A stretch of 13,048 nt of DNA from NCBI GenBank assembly GCA_001919995.1, contig MNIY01000069.1:1-13048 (forward strand), in the 5' to 3' direction. The stretch comes from Ktedonobacter sp. 13_1_20CM_4_53_11 (GTDB taxonomy: Bacteria; Chloroflexota; Ktedonobacteria; Ktedonobacterales; Ktedonobacteraceae). Positions within the stretch are counted from its first letter, which is position 1. Each line of letters begins with the position of its first letter. The notes below the pieces were generated by a model. The model was not told the origin of the DNA. It saw nothing but the letters and a program-made list of their open reading frames with translations, and searched no databases. The position numbers and the translations under genes are program-made. This document shows, one piece after another, positions 1 to 6,452 of this stretch.

Positions 1-111
1 ACTTCCTAAAGAGGTCTCGCCATAGTAGCCCTTGCTTTCTTACAGATACGGGGAAGAAGACACAAAGTTTCACTCAGCAATCTTTTCAACTCATCAATTT
101 TCCTCAGAGGC

Positions 112-948
112 CTATACTGCAACATCATCCCTGATCATCTCTGATTCAGGAATAGACGCTGGAACCTCTGTAGGAACTGTGATTATCTGAATCTGCTGCC
201 GTTCTATAGCCTCACGACTTTCGTCCGAGATGCCGTTATCGGTGATCAGTGTATCGATATCGTTGAGAGTTGCGAAACGTGCAAGGTAGGCTCTGCCAAC
301 CTTGCTACTATCCATGCATAAAATAGTTTGGCGCGAGGAGCTTATAAGTGCCTGCTTGACTTCTGCATCGGCCAGGTTATTGCATGATAGACCGTCGGGA
401 GCAACCAATCCACTGGTGCTCAGGAAGAGTTTGTTGATGTACAACGTTTGCAAGGCGGCAATCGCCTGTGGGCCACAAAGACAGTTCGCTTCATGCTGCA
501 AAATTCCCCCAAGCACAATCAATGAATACCGCTTATTCTGTGCGACAACGTTGGCGGCGGCCAGAGAATGCGTTACAATCGTTAGCGGGATATTGGGCAA
601 GTTTCGCACAATCTCCAGTGTTGTACTTCCACTGTCAATACCTACAACATCCCCTTCTTCGATAAAGCGTTCCACAGCCAGTTTCCCAATAGCTTGTTTT
701 TCAGCCAGGTGTTCATGCGTGCGGATATCAAAGTCGGGTTCGATTCGTTTTGATGCACTGAAGCGTGCTCCTCCGTGTGTTACCTCTGCAATCTGCTTCT
801 CGTGCAGCATATGCAAATCACGTCGAATGGTCATCGGTGATACGTTTAGCAATTGGCTCATCTCTACAACGGAGCAGTAGCCACGCTTCTTGAGCAATCC
901 AATCAATTGTGCGTGTCGGTCGCTTGCGTTCTGGCGGCTTTTCTTCAT
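112..948 (-). CDS. DeoR/GlpR-family transcriptional repressor of the adjacent sugar/polyol locus
   Basis: A 278-residue cytoplasmic regulator with the usual DeoR-family length and order. The N-terminal winged helix-turn-helix covers about residues 10-62. Its recognition helix contains SPMTIRRDL (37-45), a family hallmark, and the wing ends in THGG (57-60). The C-terminal sugar-phosphate sensor fold (about 85-245) shows DSGSTT (105-110), THS (126-128), LGG (146-148), TSGL (178-181), the E196/K198 pair and MDSSK (212-216). DeoR proteins usually repress and are released by a phosphorylated sugar intermediate. The gene is divergent from a sugar ABC transporter operon across a 380-bp region carrying two operator-like inverted repeats, so it very probably controls that operon and itself. 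A GAGGA ribosome binding site lies about 10 nt before the ATG. The ligand cannot be read from the sequence; TSG replaces the more common TDG/ADG motif in the sensor. Confidence 0.93.
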   Translation of the reverse strand: MKKSRQNASDRHAQLIGLLKKRGYCSVVEMSQLLNVSPMTIRRDLHMLHEKQIAEVTHGGARFSASKRIEPDFDIRTHEHLAEKQAIGKLAVERFIEEGDVVGIDSGSTTLEIVRNLPNIPLTIVTHSLAAANVVAQNKRYSLIVLGGILQHEANCLCGPQAIAALQTLYINKLFLSTSGLVAPDGLSCNNLADAEVKQALISSSRQTILCMDSSKVGRAYLARFATLNDIDTLITDNGISDESREAIERQQIQIITVPTEVPASIPESEMIRDDVAV

Positions 949-1007
949 CTAAAAGGGTCCTCTCTGTAGGATTTGCCAGCCTGCTATTTTTGTGATGGTA
1001 ATTTGCA

Positions 1008-1030
1008 ACAAAATAGTATCATATTTTTGT
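1008..1030. promoter_or_regulatory. Operator-like inverted repeat O1 (regulator side)
   Basis: ACAAAATA (1008-1015) is mirrored by TATTTTTGT (1022-1030), an imperfect palindrome with one extra base and a 6-nt centre. It covers the candidate -10 of the DeoR gene. A further half-site in the same style, CTATTTTTGT, lies at 984-993. The T/A-rich arms ending in TTTGT recur in O2 at 1067-1116, suggesting both bind the same protein. Binding by the neighbouring DeoR protein is inferred from position. Confidence 0.55.
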
Positions 1031-1042
1031 CCAAAAAAGCAA
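1013..1042 (-). promoter_or_regulatory. Candidate promoter of the DeoR regulator
   Basis: On the minus strand a -35-like TTGCTT (1042-1037) is followed after 18 bp by a -10-like TACTAT (1018-1013), about 65 bp upstream of the regulator ATG. The -10 lies inside the palindrome at 1008-1030, which fits autorepression. This is pattern matching only. Confidence 0.5.
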
Positions 1043-1059
1043 GAGTATCACAATAACCC

Positions 1060-1088
1060 TTGAAATCGAACAAATTATATGTTAAAGT
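1060..1088 (+). promoter_or_regulatory. Candidate promoter of the ABC transporter operon
   Basis: TTGAAA (1060-1065), a 17-bp spacer and TAAAGT (1083-1088) form a plausible housekeeping promoter pointing into the transporter operon. The left arm of O2 (1067-1083) fills the spacer between the two hexamers, so an occupied operator would block polymerase. If correct, transcription starts near 1095 and leaves a leader of about 235 nt. Confidence 0.5.
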
Positions 1089-1116
1089 TGTTTCTATTGA
1101 AACATATATTTGTTCG
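1067..1116. promoter_or_regulatory. Operator-like inverted repeat O2 (transporter side)
   Basis: CGAACAAATTATATGTT (1067-1083) and AACATATATTTGTTCG (1101-1116) are reverse complements except for one inserted base, separated by 17 nt. The arms are long and near-perfect, well beyond chance for this AT-rich stretch. It overlaps the candidate transporter promoter and shares the TTTGT ends of O1. It is most likely the main operator for the divergent DeoR-type regulator, with the arms bound on successive helical turns. Confidence 0.65.
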
Positions 1117-1159
1117 CCTTCGCACATTCAACATAACTTCATAAAGGCGCGCCTGTCTA

Positions 1160-1184
1160 AGGTATCTCCCTGGTGGGAGAACCT
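1160..1184 (+). promoter_or_regulatory. Stable hairpin in the long transporter leader
   Basis: AGGT-A-TCTCCC (1160-1170) pairs with GGGAGA-ACCT (1175-1184) around a TGGT loop: ten pairs with one bulged A. No T-run follows, so it is not an intrinsic terminator. The rest of the leader (1117-1328) holds no convincing ORF or recognisable riboswitch. The hairpin could stabilise the transcript or bind a regulator; the role is unknown. Confidence 0.4.
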
Positions 1185-1328
1185 TCACGCTATTCCAAAT
1201 AGAAAGGAGCTGGTTTTCTCCGGAGACTCTCGTTGTTAAGACCTTCTCTTACATCCATGTAGTGCTTTTGCTACCATTGGACGTTCTATTTTCTACTGCA
1301 TCGACGCATCCGACAAGGAGAAATTGCA

Positions 1329-2705
1329 ATGAAGAGTGCAGCACGAGCAATCGCCATTATGACAAGCATTGCTTTGCTTCTAGCAGTGCTAGCGGCTTGC
1401 AACCCATCAAGTCAATCCTCATCTTCCACTACGACGCTGACTGTCGCTACCGTCAACAACTCCCAGATGGTGCAAATGGAGCAATTGACGAAGCAAGTCT
1501 TTCAAAAGGACCATCCCAACATCAAGGTCAACTTCGTAACCCTGCCAGAAAATGATCTGCGTTCGAAAGTTACCCAGGATGTTGCTACAAATGCAGGGAA
1601 ATTTGATGTTGCCACCATCGGCAGTTACGAGACCCCCATTTGGGCACATAACGGCTGGCTCCAGGATCTCTCTCCATACCTTAATAAGATGTCGGCGACC
1701 GACAAGAGTAATTACAATTACGACGATCTCCTCAAGCCGGTTATGTCGACGCTCTCCTTCCAGGGACATCCTTACTCTCTCCCGTTCTATGGCGAGAGTA
1801 GTTTCCTGATGTACAACAAGCAAATTTTCGCGCAACATCACCTGAGCATGCCATTGCATCCTACGTGGGATCAGGTCGCCCAATTCGCGCAACAACTCAA
1901 TGATCCCGCAGGTGGTGTGACCGGCATTCTGCTGCGAGGTCAATCTGGTTGGGGCATGAATATGGCTCCGCTCGACACGATGATTAATACCTTTGGTGGC
2001 CGCTGGTTCAATTCCAATTGGCAGCCACAGCTCAACACCCCTGCGGTACAAAAGGCAGTGACGCTCTATGCTACCCTGTTGCAGAAGTATGGTGAGCCAG
2101 GTGCCTCAACCTCTGGCTGGCAAGAGTGCGTTAACCTGATGACTCAGGGCAAGGGTGCGATGTTCTATGACGCTACCTCGTTTGGTGGCGTGCTGGAAAC
2201 GCCAGCGACTTCCAAGGTCGCCGGTAATGTTGGCTATGTATATGCTCCCACAGCAGTGACCCAGAATGGCAGCCACTGGTTGTGGGCATGGTCACTTGGT
2301 CTCGTCAACTCCAGTAAAAACAAAGATGCTGCCTTCCAATTCCTCACCTGGGCTACCAATTCGCAGTACCTGACCCTGGCAGGCAAGACCTTCGGCTGGG
2401 CCAATGTGCCACCGGGTACACGTGCTTCGATTTACCAGAACCCCGACTATCAAAAGGCTGCACCTTTCGCTCAAGTTACGCTTGACTCTATCAAAACCGC
2501 GACTCCCGATCAGCCTACGCTCGAACCCGTTCCCTATCATGGTGTTCAATATGTGGGTATTCCACAGTTTGAATCGGTCGGGCAGCAGGTGAGCGAGCTT
2601 ATGTCGGCAGTGGTTGCCGGAAAAATGACGGTCAGTCAGGCTCTCCAGCAGTCTGATCAGCTCCTGGCAACACAGGTCAATAAGGACAACACTGCTGGGT
2701 ACTAG
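1329..2705 (+). CDS. CUT1-type ABC transporter solute-binding lipoprotein, polyol-binding (SmoE/MtlE-like)
   Basis: This 458-residue extracytoplasmic lipoprotein captures the substrate for the two permeases that follow. A hydrophobic signal (about residues 8-22) ends in the lipobox LAAC with the lipidated Cys at 24, followed by a Ser/Thr-rich linker to about 37. The mature part is a family 1 solute-binding fold. The segments TVNNSQMVQM (41-50), LPENDLR (72-78) and TIGSYETPIW (96-105) resemble the mannitol/sorbitol-binding proteins, as does the C-terminal YVGIPQFESVGQQV stretch. A polyol is therefore the best guess, though the exact sugar is not determined. AAGGAG at 1315-1320, 8 nt before the ATG, fixes the start. 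The gene leads the operon, and a hairpin follows it, as often seen after binding-protein genes that need higher expression than the permeases. Confidence 0.92.
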   Translation: MKSAARAIAIMTSIALLLAVLAACNPSSQSSSSTTTLTVATVNNSQMVQMEQLTKQVFQKDHPNIKVNFVTLPENDLRSKVTQDVATNAGKFDVATIGSYETPIWAHNGWLQDLSPYLNKMSATDKSNYNYDDLLKPVMSTLSFQGHPYSLPFYGESSFLMYNKQIFAQHHLSMPLHPTWDQVAQFAQQLNDPAGGVTGILLRGQSGWGMNMAPLDTMINTFGGRWFNSNWQPQLNTPAVQKAVTLYATLLQKYGEPGASTSGWQECVNLMTQGKGAMFYDATSFGGVLETPATSKVAGNVGYVYAPTAVTQNGSHWLWAWSLGLVNSSKNKDAAFQFLTWATNSQYLTLAGKTFGWANVPPGTRASIYQNPDYQKAAPFAQVTLDSIKTATPDQPTLEPVPYHGVQYVGIPQFESVGQQVSELMSAVVAGKMTVSQALQQSDQLLATQVNKDNTAGY

Positions 2706-2728
2706 CTACTGTGTCCGTATGAAAGAAC

Positions 2729-2764
2729 GAGGGGCCCCGCTTCGGTGAGAGGAGGCGGTCCCTC
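2729..2764 (+). promoter_or_regulatory. Intercistronic hairpin after the binding-protein gene
   Basis: GAGGG (2729-2733) pairs with CCCTC (2760-2764) and CCGC (2737-2740) pairs with GCGG (2755-2758), with a small internal loop and a 14-nt apical loop. No T-tract follows. The position between solute-binding protein and permease genes matches mRNA-stabilising or partial-termination hairpins known from maltose-type operons. The role here is inferred. Confidence 0.45.
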
Positions 2765-2826
2765 ATTCATCACTCCAATTGCGTCAGAGGTGGTTCGCAT
2801 AACGTGAAAAGAAGAAAGGGAGTGTT

Positions 2827-3774
2827 ATGAGTCAGACAAATCAGGCGGTTCAGGTGCCCGTGCTTCCTGACAAGCAAAAGCGTGCAGTTTCTACAGTACC
2901 GCCTGGCGAGAGAAGAACGTGGTTGCATCTTCCCGCCCTCGTCTATATGATCGTGTTAACACAGATTCCGTTTCTCCTCGCAGTGTGGTTTAGCTTGCAT
3001 GCCTGGAATCTGCTGGTGCCATCTGAAGGATTTCCATTTGTTGGTCTTACAAACTACGTCACCGAGTTTGTAAGAGACGTAAACTTCTGGCCCATTATGG
3101 GCCATACTTTAGAACTGGTGGCTGGGGCGATGATCCTGGCCCTTGTTGCTGGGACGATACTGGCACTGCTGTTAAATCGCCCGATGTGGGGCAGAAGTGT
3201 CTTGCGTGGCATAGCAACAGTTCCATTTTTGGTGACCCCATCAGTGATGGCTCTGATCTGGAAAAATCTCTTTCTTAGCCCATCTTCAGGGATGATTAAC
3301 TGGCTACTCCACTTTATTGGTATTCCTGCTGTCCCCTGGTTTTCCGCATTTCCACTTCAGAGTATTATATTCATCGTCGCCTGGGAATGGACCCCATTCG
3401 TGATGCTTGTCATTCTCGCCGGCCTCCAGTCCGTTCCAGGCGAAGTGTTAGAGGCCGCGAAGGTGGATGGTGCGAATGCCATCACAACATTTTGGCGCGT
3501 CGTCTTTCCTTTACTGCGAAAACCGTACCAGATAGCCATCCTCTTCGGAACTATCTTTATCTTTCAGACGTTCGGCGAAATTTACGTGACAACTTCTGGT
3601 GGGCCAGGAGTAACAACCAACACTCTACCTTACTACACCTACCGAGCGGCATTGAGCTCGTTTCAGATCGGACAGGCGGCAACGCTTGGCGTTATAGGGG
3701 TAGTAGTAGCAATTCTTGCCGCCAGGGGCATGTTGCGACTCATGACTGAGCGGACAGCATCAGAAAGGGGCTAA
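2827..3774 (+). CDS. Sugar/polyol ABC transporter permease, MalF/UgpA type
   Basis: This 315-residue integral membrane protein is one half of the transmembrane channel. A cytoplasmic tail of about 30 residues precedes six predicted membrane spans, the first at about 32-56 and the last at about 285-303. The EAA loop that docks to the ATPase is clear: EAAKVDGA (209-216) followed by FWRVVFPLL. Length and motif are typical of the CUT1 family. An AAAGGGAG ribosome binding site lies just before the ATG. The stop codon is 3 nt before the ATG of the second permease, so the two are probably co-translated. It should work with the upstream binding protein and with an ATPase encoded elsewhere, since none is present here. 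Confidence 0.92.
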   Translation: MSQTNQAVQVPVLPDKQKRAVSTVPPGERRTWLHLPALVYMIVLTQIPFLLAVWFSLHAWNLLVPSEGFPFVGLTNYVTEFVRDVNFWPIMGHTLELVAGAMILALVAGTILALLLNRPMWGRSVLRGIATVPFLVTPSVMALIWKNLFLSPSSGMINWLLHFIGIPAVPWFSAFPLQSIIFIVAWEWTPFVMLVILAGLQSVPGEVLEAAKVDGANAITTFWRVVFPLLRKPYQIAILFGTIFIFQTFGEIYVTTSGGPGVTTNTLPYYTYRAALSSFQIGQAATLGVIGVVVAILAARGMLRLMTERTASERG

Positions 3775-3777
3775 CTC

Positions 3778-4608
3778 ATGACTACGGAAGCTAGGCGCAA
3801 GTGGTCCACCTTCGCATGGACAGCCTTGACCTACATCCTGGTTTTTTTGCTGGTCTTTCCCGTCCTCTGGATGGCACTGACCGGATTTAAGACAGAAATC
3901 GCGGCGATTAGTGTTCCGCCCATACTGTTCTTCCAGCCGAGGCTCGATCAGTTTCTGCTCGCGATTCAGGGAGGCTTCGGTGCCTACCTGTTCAATAGCG
4001 TGGCGGCGGCTCTGGTTTCGACTGCCATCGCGTTGGTCTTGGGCATTCCCGCCGCCTACGCGATGGTCTTCCATATGTCAACGAAGTCATCCAATGACAT
4101 GCTTTTCTTTGTACTCTCCACGCGCTTCATGCCGTTTGCGGCCATCCTTGTTCCTTTGTACGTGATCGTTACACGCCTCAACTTACTGGATAACCTCTTC
4201 GTATTAATCGTCATCTATACGGCGATGAACCTGCCTCTGATTATCTGGATGGCCCGTTCGTACTTCCTGGAACTGCCAAAAGAGGTGTTGGAGGGAGCCT
4301 GGCTAGATGGTTGTACGACATTCCAGACAATTGTGAGGATCGTCGTGCCGATGGCGGCGCCTGGATTAACTGCAGCGGCACTGCTGGCCATCATTTTTGC
4401 CTGGAACGATTTCTTCTTCGCCGTCACGCTGACCTATACCAACTCACCAACCTTACCCATCATGGTTGCGGCATTTACGAGTAACGAAGGTCTCTTCCTG
4501 GCGAGGGTGTCCGCTCTGGCGACGCTGATCATTCTGGTGCCCGTTGCGATAGGCATCTATGCACAGAGGTACCTGGTTCAAGGGCTGACTGGTGGCGCGC
4601 TAAAATAA
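3778..4608 (+). CDS. Sugar/polyol ABC transporter permease, MalG/UgpE type
   Basis: This 276-residue inner-membrane protein is the second channel half. It has six predicted spans, beginning with a strongly hydrophobic helix at about 13-35. Its EAA-type loop reads EGAWLDGC (172-179) followed by FQTIVRIVVPMAAPG, where Gly replaces the central Ala of EAA and Cys the usual Ala after Gly. These are mild, common variants. The ATG follows the previous stop by 3 nt, with AAAGGGG as ribosome binding site inside the end of the preceding gene. Length is normal for the family. Downstream, a repeat structure separates it from the catabolic genes. Confidence 0.92.
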   Translation: MTTEARRKWSTFAWTALTYILVFLLVFPVLWMALTGFKTEIAAISVPPILFFQPRLDQFLLAIQGGFGAYLFNSVAAALVSTAIALVLGIPAAYAMVFHMSTKSSNDMLFFVLSTRFMPFAAILVPLYVIVTRLNLLDNLFVLIVIYTAMNLPLIIWMARSYFLELPKEVLEGAWLDGCTTFQTIVRIVVPMAAPGLTAAALLAIIFAWNDFFFAVTLTYTNSPTLPIMVAAFTSNEGLFLARVSALATLIILVPVAIGIYAQRYLVQGLTGGALK

Positions 4609-4624
4609 CAAGGCCGTTTAGAAA

Positions 4625-4723
4625 GGGACTATCGATTGTCGTAGCCAATAAGGGTCAAGTGAAGAGAGAAGGACAGGAAAACAGGGTTTCACTTGACCCC
4701 TATTGGGACTTTCGATTGTCGTA
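4625..4723. repeat. Paired 19-bp direct repeats bracketing an inverted repeat
   Basis: GGGACTATCGATTGTCGTA (4625-4643) recurs as GGGACTTTCGATTGTCGTA (4705-4723), identical at 18 of 19 positions and 80 bp apart start to start. Between them sits the inverted repeat at 4645-4706, whose right end overlaps the second direct copy by 2 bp. The structure fills most of the 142-bp gap between the second permease and ADH1. It carries no ORF. It resembles a small dispersed repeat or remnant of a miniature element more than a protein-binding site, but only a copy-number search of the genome can tell. Confidence 0.75.
4645..4706. repeat. 19-bp inverted repeat with purine-rich 24-nt loop
   Basis: CCAATAAGGGTCAAGTGAA (4645-4663) is the reverse complement of TTCACTTGACCCCTATTGG (4688-4706) with a single mismatch. 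The intervening 24 nt are almost all purines. In RNA it would form a strong long hairpin after the permease genes. It is not followed by a T-run, so intrinsic termination is unlikely, but mRNA processing or transcript protection is possible. As DNA it could be the terminal repeats of a tiny element. Confidence 0.75.
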
Positions 4724-4750
4724 TCCCAAGAAAGAAAGGACTAGTCTCCT

Positions 4751-5658
4751 ATGCGTGCTGTGATCATTGATGCTCCGGGCATCATTCGGGTGGACAATGT
4801 GCCAGACCCCACTCCACGTCCAGATGAAGTGCTCGTTCGAGTGGGTGCATGTGGTATCTGCGGCACCGATCTGCATATTATTGATGGCGACTCTCCGTTG
4901 GCCCGCTATCCTATCATCCCCGGTCACGAGTTTGCGGGCGAGGTTGTGGCAGTGGGAAGCGACGTTGCTCAGAGGTACGGGAAAGAGAACATAACGGTTG
5001 GCAGCAGAGTTGCAGTCGAGCCCAACCTGTACTGTGGTTATTGCGATTCTTGTCGTACGGGCCATGAAAATCTGTGTCTCAACTACGCTGCGCTCGGCGT
5101 CACGACGAACGGAGCCGTTGCTCAATACGTGCCGGCGATACCTTCCTCATTGTAGGTGCTGGAACTATGGGGGTGCTCCTCTTGCAGCTTGCGGTGCGAG
5201 GCGGTGCATCACGGGTCGCTATGGTCGATGTAAACGCGCAACGCCTGGCGCTTGCGGAGCAGCTTGGACCCACGCGTACATATAGCGATATCAAGCAGGC
5301 GTTGAAAGATGAGCCGCTTGGATTCAACTGTGTCATCGATGCAACTGGTGTTGCACCGGTCATTGAAAACGCGTTCATGGCGGTCAAGCGCGGCGGAAAG
5401 TTGCTGATATTTGGAGTTGCATCGAACGAAGCTCGCATCTCGCTTTCTCCGTTCCGCATTTATAATGATGAGATTACGATAATTGGTTCGATGGCGGTTC
5501 TCTTCTCGTTTCAAGCAGCTCTCGATCTCATCAGTAGCGGTGTGATCAATACTGAGGCTATGCTGACAAAAGCACTTCCCTTGCAGGATTTCCTCGAAGC
5601 ACTCGACATGGTACGATATGGTAAGGGCGTCAAGACCCAGATACTGCCGAATGCTTAG
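4751..5658 (+). pseudogene. Zinc-dependent alcohol/polyol dehydrogenase (ADH1) with an internal out-of-frame deletion
   Basis: The first part (4751 to about 5131) is a normal MDR zinc domain: catalytic Cys37, His59 and Glu60, and structural-zinc Cys95, Cys98, Cys101 and Cys109, ending at AVAQYV (122-127). Reading then runs into a stop at 5153-5155. The homologous continuation lies in another frame from about 5131, entering directly at GDTFLIVGAGTMG, the NAD-binding Rossmann motif, and running to the normal C-terminus at 5658. Compared with the intact paralogue ADH2, about 44 residues between the EYV motif and the Rossmann domain are missing, including the conserved EPL-C segment next to the catalytic zinc. 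A polyol-to-ketose oxidation was the probable ancestral role. Translation gives only a 134-residue zinc-domain fragment. A ribosome binding site (AAAGGA) precedes the ATG, so the transcript still looks translatable. An assembly error is the main alternative. Confidence 0.85.
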
Positions 5659-5704
5659 AGAAGGGACAAGAAAAGCTCCCTTGTTCACTCAGGGGAGATA
5701 GACA

Positions 5705-6426
5705 ATGGTGAGCAGCCTTTACTTCATCGGAATTGATGGTGGAACGGAGAGCCTGCGTGTCGGCATCTTCGACCAGGAAGGTACGCCCGTGGGCTTCGCG
5801 AGCCGCACTTATACACTCAAGCACCCACGCCCCGGCTGGGCAGAGCAGGACCCCGATGAGTGGTGGGCGTCCCTGGTAGCGGCGGTCAGGGATGTAATGA
5901 GTAAAAGCGGCATTGTGCCCGATGAGATCGCTGGCATCTCTTTAGACTGTACGACCTGCACGGTTGTCGCGTTGGACAAGTTCGATCGGGTACTGCGACC
6001 AGCCATCATCTGGATGGATATTCGTGCCGCCGACCAGGCACGCCGGGTGGCAGAGACGGGGGACGCAGCACTCAAATACAATGGCTTCGCCAAAGTCTCT
6101 GCGGAGTGGATGCCCTGCAAGGCCCTCTAAAGAGTCAGTTCTGGATGCAGATTCATGCAGACGTCAGCAATCTTCCGATCACCTTCACAAAAGTGGACGA
6201 AGCTGCGGTGCTGGGTTCGGCAATACTAGCGGCGGTGGGCGCAGGAATATACCCGGATCTACAGGAAGCAGCACGCCATATGGTGCATACGAGCCATCGT
6301 ATTGAGCCAGATCAGCAACGACACGAAGAATACCAGTTCTACGTCGATAAGTATATAGCTACTTATGCCCAGATGCGGGACTTAATGCATGATGTTGCCC
6401 AACACGTCGCAAGACGTAAGGGATGA
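5705..6426 (+). pseudogene. FGGY-family carbohydrate (pentulose/ribulose-type) kinase with a large internal deletion
   Basis: The N-terminal part (5705 to about 6127) has the phosphate-binding GIDGGTES motif at residues 9-16, the CTTCTVVALD strand and IIWMDIRAADQA, and stays homologous up to SAEWMPCKAL, where a stop follows. From about 6130 another frame carries the kinase C-terminus: KSQFWMQIHADV, LGSAILAAVGAG and the terminal helices, ending in TGA at 6424-6426. FGGY kinases are about 500 residues; only about 240 remain, so roughly 250 residues (about 0.8 kb) are gone, including most of the sugar and ATP site. The intact enzyme would phosphorylate the ketose made by the neighbouring dehydrogenases. 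GGGGAG before the ATG is a good ribosome binding site. The exact sugar is unknown. The gene sits directly after the likewise broken ADH1. Confidence 0.85.
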
Positions 6427-6452
6427 CAACAGATAATGCCAGGAGAAATAAA

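Noticed and set aside
1..111. Possible regulatory or coding content downstream of the DeoR gene
   Set aside because: No ORF, repeat or credible terminator stem is visible in this short stretch.
302..880. 192-codon open frame on the plus strand opposite the DeoR gene
   Set aside because: It is antisense to a clearly recognisable regulator, its translation is Cys/Ser/Arg-rich with no family features, and it has no ribosome binding site.
1146..1153. GGCGCGCC palindrome as a binding site
   Set aside because: An isolated 8-bp GC palindrome with no second copy or positional logic; likely chance.
1419..2051. 210-codon minus-strand frame inside the solute-binding protein gene
   Set aside because: A mirror of the codon pattern of the coding strand; the product has no recognisable domain.
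2729..2764. Intrinsic terminator after the binding-protein gene
   Set aside because: No T-run follows the stem and the permease genes clearly continue the operon.
4625..4723. CRISPR array or tRNA-like attachment site
   Set aside because: Only two direct copies with one spacer that itself carries an inverted repeat; no cas genes, no integrase and no tRNA nearby.
5060..5160. Programmed frameshift joining the two ADH1 reading frames
   Set aside because: No slippery heptamer or stimulatory structure is seen, and a frameshift alone would not restore the roughly 44 missing residues; deletion explains both.
6106..6426. C-terminal kinase piece as an independent 106-residue gene
   Set aside because: Its ATG arises from the N-terminal kinase sequence read in another frame, it has no ribosome binding site, and real homology begins only at about 6130.
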